Source: Granulicoccus phenolivorans DSM 17626 = NBRC 107789 = JCM 15570
GTDB lineage: Bacteria; Actinomycetota; Actinomycetes; Propionibacteriales; Propionibacteriaceae
Assembly (NCBI RefSeq): GCF_000423085.1
Contig: NZ_AUHH01000018.1
Location: forward strand, 17,161-81,160
DNA length: 64,000 nucleotides
Direction of reading: 5' to 3'
The notes under the pieces were generated by a model that saw only the letters and a list, made by a program, of their open reading frames with translations, was not told the origin of the DNA and searched no databases. Positions 58,252 to 64,000 of the stretch are shown here, piece by piece; within the stretch, counting starts at the first letter, position 1; each line of letters starts with the position of its first letter. Position numbers and translations under genes: made by a program.

Positions 58252-59514
58252 GTGACTGCTGTTCCCCGCCGCCCGATCCGGGCCACCCTCGCCCTCGCCG
58301 CCGCGCTCACCATGGGCCTGTCGGCCTGCGGCGGAGCCAAGGTCTCCGCCGACGGCACCGCCGCGGCGAACAACGCCGCCTCCTGCGTCGACACCTCCGG
58401 TGACTCGATCAAGATCGGCTTCCTCAACTCACTGTCGGGCACGATGGCGATCTCGGAGAAGACCGTCAACGACTCCCTCAACCTCGCCGCCGAGGAGATC
58501 AACGCCGGCGGCGGCGTCCTGGGCAAGAAGCTGCAGGTCGTCACCGAGGACGGCGCCTCCGAGCCGACCAAGTTCGCCGAGAAGGCCCGCAAACTGATCA
58601 CCGCCGACTGCACCGCGGCGGTCTTCGGCGGCTGGACGTCCGCCAGCCGCAAGGCGATGCTGCCGGTCTTCGAGGGGGCCAACTCGCTGCTGTTCTACCC
58701 CGTGCAGTACGAGGGTCTGGAGGCGTCGAAGAACATCTTCTATTCCGGCGCGACCACCAATCAGCAGATCATCCCGGCCCTGGACTACCTGCGCGAAAAG
58801 GGCGCCAAGTCGCTCTACCTGGTCGGTTCCGACTACGTGTTCCCGCGTACGGCGAACAAGATCATCACCGCCTACGCCAAGGAGCACGGCATGGAGATCA
58901 AGGGTGAGGAGTACGCCCCGCTGGGCCACACCGACTTCTCCACCATCGTCGGCAAGGTCCGCAGCGCCAACGCCGACGCGGTCTTCAACACCCTCAACGG
59001 CGATTCCAATGTGGCCTTCTTCAAGGAGTACCGCAACGCCGGCCTGACCGCGGACACCATGCCGGTGATGTCGGTGTCGATCGCGGAGGAGGAAGTCGGC
59101 GGCATCGGCGTCGACAACGTGCAGAACCAACTGGTGGCCTGGAACTACTACGAGACCGTCGACAGCCCGCAGAACCGGACCTTCGTGCAGGCGTTCAAGG
59201 CGAAGTACGGCCAGAACCGGGTCACCTCCGACCCGATGGAGGCCGCCTACACCTCGCTGTACCTGTGGAAGGCGATGGTCGAGAAGGCCGGCGCCTTCGA
59301 CACCGCGGCGATCCAGAACGCCGCCGACGGGGTCACCTTCGACGCCCCGGAGGGCAAGGTCACCGTCAACGGCCAGAACCACCACATCGCCAAGACCGCC
59401 CGGATCGGCAAGATCAACGGCACCGGCCTGATCGACTCGGTGTGGACCTCGCCGGGCCCGATCGATCCCGATCCGTACCTGACCACCTACCCGTGGGCCA
59501 AGGGTCTGAGCTGA
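58252..59514 (+). CDS. urtA: Urea ABC transporter, substrate-binding lipoprotein
   Basis: 420 residues. The lipobox LSACGG places the acylated Cys at residue 26. The mature protein is a type I periplasmic-binding fold of the UrtA group: IKIGFLNSLSGTMAISEKTV, FGGWTSASRKAMLPVFE, LFYPVQYEGLE, and SDPMEAAYTSLYLW. It captures urea outside the membrane. The stop overlaps urtB by 1 nt. The neighbourhood with urease confirms the ligand. Confidence 0.95.
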   Translation: MTAVPRRPIRATLALAAALTMGLSACGGAKVSADGTAAANNAASCVDTSGDSIKIGFLNSLSGTMAISEKTVNDSLNLAAEEINAGGGVLGKKLQVVTEDGASEPTKFAEKARKLITADCTAAVFGGWTSASRKAMLPVFEGANSLLFYPVQYEGLEASKNIFYSGATTNQQIIPALDYLREKGAKSLYLVGSDYVFPRTANKIITAYAKEHGMEIKGEEYAPLGHTDFSTIVGKVRSANADAVFNTLNGDSNVAFFKEYRNAGLTADTMPVMSVSIAEEEVGGIGVDNVQNQLVAWNYYETVDSPQNRTFVQAFKAKYGQNRVTSDPMEAAYTSLYLWKAMVEKAGAFDTAAIQNAADGVTFDAPEGKVTVNGQNHHIAKTARIGKINGTGLIDSVWTSPGPIDPDPYLTTYPWAKGLS

Positions 59515-60398
59515 TGGAAGTTATTGCTGCCCAACTGTTCGCGGGGGCGAGCATCGGCTCGGTGCTGTTGCTCGCCGCCCTCGGCCTGTCACTCACCTTC
59601 GGGCAGATGGGCGTGATCAACATGGCCCACGGCGAGTTCATGATGGCCGGTGCCTACACCGCCTTCGTGCTCCGGGGCCTGATCGGCGATCCGAATATTT
59701 CGCTGCCGCTGGCGCTCGTCGTCGGATTCGGGGTCGGTGGCCTGCTGGGGCTGATCCTGCACCGGAGCCTGCTCAGCCGGATGCACAACCGGCCGCTGGA
59801 CACCCTGTTGGTGACCTGGGGAGTCGCCCTGGTGCTGCAGCAACTGGCTCGCGATATCTTCGGCGCCCCGAACGTCGACGTGCCGGCACCGACCTGGCTG
59901 GCCGGCCCGATCACCGTATTCGGCATCGGCTTCCCCAAGGCCCGGGTGTTCATCATCGTGCTGGCCGTGGCCGCGGTGGTCGGGATCAGTCTGGTGCTGA
60001 CCCGGACCGCCCTCGGGCGGCGGATCCGGGCAGTCAGCCAGAACCGGGACCTCGCCGAGGTCAGCGGCATCTCCTCCCCGCGCACCGATGACCTGACCTT
60101 CTTCATCGGGTCCGGGATCGCCGGTCTGGCCGGGGTCGCGCTGACCCTGCTCGGCTCGGTCGGGCCGACCCTCGGGCAGAACTACATCGTCGATGCGTTC
60201 CTGGTGGTCGTGGTCGGCGGGCTGGGCCGGGTGAAGGGCGCGGTGATCGCCGCCTTCGGCCTGGGCGTCCTGCAGGCCTTCGTGGAACTCAGCCTCGGCG
60301 CCTCCCTGGCGAAGGTCCTGGTCCTGCTGGCGGTGGTCGCCTTCCTGCAGATCCGGCCCCAGGGCCTGGTCACGATCCGGACGAGGAGTCTGGCATGA
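59514..60398 (+). CDS. urtB: Urea ABC transporter, permease UrtB
   Basis: 294 residues, LivH-like with about eight membrane helices: SLTFGQMGVINMAHGEFMMAGAY is represented by INMAHGEFMM, TLLVTWGVALVLQQLARD, and the coupling segment FFIGSGIAGLAGVALTLLG...GGLGRVKGAVI. Starts in the TGATG overlap with urtA and overlaps urtC by ATGA. Confidence 0.94.
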   Translation: MEVIAAQLFAGASIGSVLLLAALGLSLTFGQMGVINMAHGEFMMAGAYTAFVLRGLIGDPNISLPLALVVGFGVGGLLGLILHRSLLSRMHNRPLDTLLVTWGVALVLQQLARDIFGAPNVDVPAPTWLAGPITVFGIGFPKARVFIIVLAVAAVVGISLVLTRTALGRRIRAVSQNRDLAEVSGISSPRTDDLTFFIGSGIAGLAGVALTLLGSVGPTLGQNYIVDAFLVVVVGGLGRVKGAVIAAFGLGVLQAFVELSLGASLAKVLVLLAVVAFLQIRPQGLVTIRTRSLA

Positions 60399-61543
60399 AT
60401 ACCTTCAGAAGTCTGTGGGCCACGACCTGGTTCCGCCTGCTGGTGGGGCTGGCGATCGGCATCGTGGTGCTGTTCGTACTGGCCCCGGCCGGCCTCAGCG
60501 ATTTCCGGTTGTCCCTGCTGGCCCGGTTCCTGTGCGTGGCGATGGTCGCGGTCGGGATCGGTCTGGCCTGGGGTCAGGGCGGGATGCTGGTGATGGGCCA
60601 GGGGGTCTTCTTCGGCCTCGGGGCGTACCTGATGGCGATGCACCTCAAGCTCGCCGACGCCGGGCCGGGCGGCGTACCGGACTTCATGCTGTTGTACGGG
60701 ACCGGCGAACTGCCGGTGTGGTGGGAGCCCCTGCGGTCCCCGGCGGTGACGGTGATCCTGATCGTGGCGCTGCCGGCCCTGGTCGCCGGTGTCCTGGGCT
60801 ACCTGATCTTCCGTCGGGCCGTCCGGGGGGCGTACTTCGCGATCCTGTCCCAGGCCCTGGTGGCGGCGTTCGCCATCCTGCTGATCGGTCAGCAGCAGAC
60901 CACCGGTGGCACCAACGGTCTGAACGGGTTCCGGGGCTTCTTCGGCTATGACCTGAACGATCCGGCCAATCAGCGGATGCTCTACTTCATCGCCGCCGCG
61001 GTACTGGTGGGGATGGTGCTGATCGTGTGGCAGTTGCGGCGCTCCCGATTCGGGGAACTGCTGGTGGCCGTACGCGATCAGGAGAACCGGACCCGCTTCC
61101 TGGGCTACAACCCGGCGCTGGTCAAAACGGTCGCCTACGTGATCGCCGCCGTGTTCGCCGCCATCGGTGGGGCGCTGTTCGTGCCGATCGTGGGGATCAT
61201 CTCGCCGGCCGATGTGGGCGTGGTGCCCTCCATCGCCTTCCTGGCCGGTGTCGCCATCGGCGGCCGGGCCACCCTCCTCGGGCCGGTCCTCGGGTCGATC
61301 GCGGTCTCGGCGGCCGGGTCCGGACTGTCGGAGACCTTCCCCGCCGCCTGGACCTACTTCCAGGGCGCCGTGTTCATCCTGGTGGTCGGGTTTCTGCCCG
61401 GCGGGCTGGCCGAACTGGTCGGCCGGGTACGCCGGCTGCCGGCTCGGCGACGGCTGCGCCCCGATCCGACCACTGCATCGACCACCGGCATCACCTCGGG
61501 CATCGACGCCCCCGGCCCGGACACCGAAAGGATTCACGCATGA
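60395..61543 (+). CDS. urtC: Urea ABC transporter, permease UrtC
   Basis: 382 residues, LivM-like polytopic permease with the UrtC-type GLAWGQGGMLVMGQGVFFGLGAY, ILIGQQQTTGGTNGL and VAVRDQENRTRFLGY (coupling helix to the ATPases). The C-terminal cytosolic tail is Thr/Arg-rich and less conserved. Coupled to urtB and urtD by 4-nt overlaps. Confidence 0.94.
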   Translation: MNTFRSLWATTWFRLLVGLAIGIVVLFVLAPAGLSDFRLSLLARFLCVAMVAVGIGLAWGQGGMLVMGQGVFFGLGAYLMAMHLKLADAGPGGVPDFMLLYGTGELPVWWEPLRSPAVTVILIVALPALVAGVLGYLIFRRAVRGAYFAILSQALVAAFAILLIGQQQTTGGTNGLNGFRGFFGYDLNDPANQRMLYFIAAAVLVGMVLIVWQLRRSRFGELLVAVRDQENRTRFLGYNPALVKTVAYVIAAVFAAIGGALFVPIVGIISPADVGVVPSIAFLAGVAIGGRATLLGPVLGSIAVSAAGSGLSETFPAAWTYFQGAVFILVVGFLPGGLAELVGRVRRLPARRRLRPDPTTASTTGITSGIDAPGPDTERIHA

Positions 61544-62403
61544 AGGTTCCAGCGATCGACGTCGGCGAACTCGGGGAGGCGATCCGGCCCGAGTTCGTCC
61601 GCCAGGACTACCTCGAGGTCCGCAACCTGCGGGTCAGCTTCGGCGGATTCGTCGCGGTCGACGGGATCGACCTGACCGTGGTCCAGGGCGAACTGCGGTT
61701 CCTGATCGGCCCGAACGGGGCCGGCAAGACCACCGTGGTGGACGCGTTGACCGGCCTGGTCCCGGCGACCGGGGACGCCGCCTTCGGCGGTGTGCCCCTG
61801 CTCGGCCGCAAGGTGCATCGGATCGCCCGGGCGGGAGTGGGGCGTACGTTCCAGACCGCGAGCGTGATCGAGGACCTCACCGTCGAGCAGAACCTGGACC
61901 TGGCCGCGGGTGCGGGACGGAGTCCGCTGAGCCTGTTGCGGGCGCGGCGGCGGCCGCCGGAGTCGGTGGAGCAGGTGCTCGAGGGGATCGGCCTGGCCGA
62001 CTTGCGGCACCGTCGGGCGGGCATTCTGGCCCACGGCCAGAAGCAGTGGTTGGAGATCGGCATGTTGCTGGCGCAGAACTCTCGACTGCTGTTGCTGGAC
62101 GAACCGGTCGCCGGGATGAACGCCGAGGAACGGGCGCAGACCGGAGAACTGCTGCGGCGGATTGCCGAGTTGCGCACCGTGATCGTCGTGGAGCACGACA
62201 TGGAGTTCCTGCGCGCCTATGCCGATTCGGTGACGGTGATGCACCGCGGGAGGATCCTCGCCGAGGGGTCGGTGGCCGAGGTGCAGGCCGACCCGGAGGT
62301 GATTGAGGTCTACCTGGGACACCCCGCCGAGGAGGAAGCAGCGCTGATCGCAGCCGAGCAGGCCGCGGCGTACGAGCAGAACCCGGAGGAGAACAATGCT
62401 TGA
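61540..62403 (+). CDS. urtD: Urea ABC transporter, ATPase UrtD
   Basis: 287 residues. Walker A is GPNGAGKTTVVD, the signature is the UrtD-typical AHGQKQWLEIGMLLAQ in place of LSGGQ, Walker B is LLLLDEPVAGM, followed by EHDMEF. A ~25-residue N-terminal extension precedes the ABC domain. Pairs with UrtE to power urea import. Confidence 0.96.
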   Translation: MKVPAIDVGELGEAIRPEFVRQDYLEVRNLRVSFGGFVAVDGIDLTVVQGELRFLIGPNGAGKTTVVDALTGLVPATGDAAFGGVPLLGRKVHRIARAGVGRTFQTASVIEDLTVEQNLDLAAGAGRSPLSLLRARRRPPESVEQVLEGIGLADLRHRRAGILAHGQKQWLEIGMLLAQNSRLLLLDEPVAGMNAEERAQTGELLRRIAELRTVIVVEHDMEFLRAYADSVTVMHRGRILAEGSVAEVQADPEVIEVYLGHPAEEEAALIAAEQAAAYEQNPEENNA

Positions 62404-63088
62404 GTTCGAGAATGTGTCGGTCGGGTACGGCCCGACCACCGTGGTGCAGTTCGCCGGCTTCGCTGTGGCCCGGGAGGGAATCACCACCCTGCTCGGCCAC
62501 AACGGCGCCGGCAAGACCACCCTGCTGAAGGGTGCGGTCGGGTTGCTGAAGCCGAGTCACGGTCGGATCGTGCTGGACGGGGTGGAGATCACCGCCCTGC
62601 CCGCCCACCAACGGATTCGTCGTGGTCTGGGGTATGTGCCGCAGGGGCAGCGTTGCTTCGCCGAACTGTCGACGCTGGAGAATCTGCGGGTCGTGGCCGA
62701 CACGGGTCGCAACGCCGGGGCACGGATCGAGGAGCAGCTTCGGCTGTTCCCCGTGCTGCGGGAATTCGCCGACCGGCAGGCGGGGCTGCTCTCCGGTGGC
62801 CAGCGGCAGCAGTTGGCGATCGCCCGGGCATTGCTGCTCGAGCCCAAGGTGCTGTTGCTGGACGAGCCGACCGAAGGTATCCAGCCCTCGGTGGTGACCG
62901 AGATCGAACAGGCGATCCTGCGCCTGGTCAGCGAGCGCGGGATCAGCGTGCTGTTGGTCGAGCAGCAGGTCGGGTTCGGGTTGTGCCATGCTGAGAACTT
63001 TGCGGTCCTCGAGTCGGGGCGGATCACCCAACAGGGTCCCGGGGGCATCTCCGCGATGGCGCAGGCGCGGGCTGCGCTGGCGATCTGA
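62396..63088 (+). CDS. urtE: Urea ABC transporter, ATPase UrtE
   Basis: 230 residues. Walker A GHNGAGKTTLLKG, LSGGQRQQLAIARAL signature, Walker B VLLLDEPTEGIQPS, and the H-loop position occupied by VEQQV as in LivF/UrtE proteins. It overlaps urtD by 8 nt and is the last gene of the operon. The tandem-repeat region begins about 30 nt downstream. Confidence 0.96.
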   Translation: MLEFENVSVGYGPTTVVQFAGFAVAREGITTLLGHNGAGKTTLLKGAVGLLKPSHGRIVLDGVEITALPAHQRIRRGLGYVPQGQRCFAELSTLENLRVVADTGRNAGARIEEQLRLFPVLREFADRQAGLLSGGQRQQLAIARALLLEPKVLLLDEPTEGIQPSVVTEIEQAILRLVSERGISVLLVEQQVGFGLCHAENFAVLESGRITQQGPGGISAMAQARAALAI

Positions 63089-63120
63089 AGCGATCGGGGC
63101 GGCCCGGGCGTCGGCGGGGG

Positions 63121-64000
63121 CATCGAGCGTCTGCGAGGGCATCGAGCGTCTGCGAGGGCATCGAGCGTCACCCTGGGGCGGGCAGCGTCGGTGCGCCCCG
63201 AAGCCCGGTGCACCAGAGCGAAGTTGGATCACCCGACCGACGCTGGCTCCAGGCTCGACGGCACAGACCCGCCCCCCGGACCACCCCCGAGCATCCCCCG
63301 CCCGATACCCAGCATCAGCGAGGGCATCGAGCGTCACCCTGGGGCGGGCAGCGTCGGGGCGCCCAGAAGCCGGGTGCACCAGAGCGAAGCTGGATCACCC
63401 GACCGACGCTGGATCACCCGATCGACGCTGGATGACCCGATTGACGCCAGCTGTCGACGGCGCTTGAAAACTGTCAGTCTCGGCGGCGTTACTGTCTGCC
63501 GTCGACACCGGCTCCAGGCTCGACGGCACAGACCCGCCGCCCGGCACACCCTCGAGCATTCCCCGCCCGATACCCAGCGTCAGCGAGGGCATCGAGCGTC
63601 ACCCTGGGGTGGGCAGCGTCGGGGCGCCCCGAAGCCCGGTGCACCAGAGCGAAGCTGGATCACCAGAGCGACGCTGGATCACCCGATCGACGCTGAATGA
63701 CCCGATCGACGCCAGCTGTCGACGGCGCTTGAAAACTGGTCAGTTTCGGCGGCGTTACTGTCTACTCCTCAACCGCCGTGAACACCAGCTCCAGGCTCGA
63801 CGGCACACCCCCGCCGCCCCGACCACCCCCCGCCCGATACCCAGCGTCAGCACAGTCAACGAGCGTCACCCTGGGGTGGGCAGCGTCGGGGCGCCCCGAA
63901 GCCGGATGCACCAGAGCGAAGCTGGATCACCCGACCGACGCCGGATCACCCGCCCCGACACGTCACCCCGAGCAGCGACCGGGTCAGCAGAGGAGAAGCA
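63121..64000. repeat. Tandem array of ~266-bp units with 19-bp sub-repeats
   Basis: The motif GAGCGTCACCCTGGGG recurs at 63163, 63329, 63594 and 63861, giving spacings of 166, 265 and 267 bp: a shortened unit, two full units and a partial one running to the window end. Each full unit holds a 19-bp sub-array (three copies at 63390-63446; CTGGATCACCCGACCGACG type) and a segment GACGGCGCTTGAAAACTG. The array opens with two 19-bp copies at 63121-63158. Frames through it are open but change between units, so no gene is called. Confidence 0.9.

Noticed and set aside
63191..63700. Repetitive protein frame in the tandem array
   Set aside because: The frame exists only because the repeats lack stops; it shifts between units, has no ribosome-binding site, and its residues show no fold-like pattern.
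63121..64000. CRISPR array
   Set aside because: Repeats and intervening sequence are both conserved between units, spacers are not unique, and no cas genes are near.

Overview
The window is GC-rich, densely coded bacterial DNA with many GTG starts, 1-4 nt gene overlaps and leaderless-looking promoters. This fits a high-GC Actinomycetota chromosome. The gene content (IcmF mutase, MptA/B-like mannosyltransferase, LGFP-repeat proteins, ECF42-type sigma factor, GAF-Fis regulator without an AAA+ domain, GlnR-like and Zur-like sites) supports that. A Propionibacteriales relative is plausible, but the genus cannot be fixed from sequence alone. No phage or plasmid backbone was seen.

Layout. 1-13.7 kb: end of a polyprenol-dependent mannosyltransferase, a glutaminyl-tRNA synthetase, BluB, a pirin, a secreted LGFP/NodB deacetylase, a secreted GH114-like glycosidase, a PRISE-type reductase, a MarR regulator, the fused B12-dependent mutase IcmF behind a perfect palindrome, an AlkZ-like protein and an alpha/beta hydrolase. 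13.8-19.3 kb: a LysR regulator divergent from a three-gene Rieske oxygenase set (alpha, beta, ferredoxin, no reductase), then a Zur-box-led operon of a COG0523 zinc GTPase, a beta-propeller protein and a small Cys protein. 19.5-22.6 kb: a small island (cupin dioxygenase, regulator, SDR) between a 114-bp duplicated 3' end of tRNA-Glu and the intact tRNA-Glu; tRNA-Gln(CTG) follows. 23-29.4 kb: ArfB, a metalloprotease-like protein with an altered zinc motif, a UvrA-like ATPase, an acidic protein and an SDR. 29.5-37 kb: ArsR/SRPBCC/RibD-C operon, methyltransferase, SnoaL-like, a second RibD-C protein, YCII plus ECF sigma factor with an in-frame minisatellite, an SRPBCC protein, a single-LGFP protein and an FMN reductase. 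37-41.8 kb: FAH-gltX-CPBP operon divergent from deoA across a foldable intergenic region.

41.8-52.7 kb is branched-chain amino acid synthesis: cimA, ilvE, leuB, ilvBNC and ilvD. With leuCD elsewhere these would make isoleucine from pyruvate through citramalate as well as valine and leucine. ilvBNC carries a complete attenuator: a promoter whose predicted start falls on a GTG, a ten-residue Val/Leu-rich leader peptide, a pause-type hairpin and an intrinsic terminator with a T6 tract. 52.9-63.1 kb is a nitrogen-scavenging block: ureABCEFGD followed by urtABCDE, taking up urea and hydrolysing it, with a GlnR-like site upstream of ureA.

The most unusual non-genic signals are: (1) a tandem array of about 266-bp units with 19-bp sub-repeats in the last 0.9 kb, with a diverged solitary relative near tRNA-Gln; (2) two copies, 25 kb apart, of an approximately 78-bp long-armed palindrome in divergent intergenic regions; (3) the tRNA-Glu island; (4) the ilvB attenuator; (5) the foldable segment between the FAH gene and deoA.
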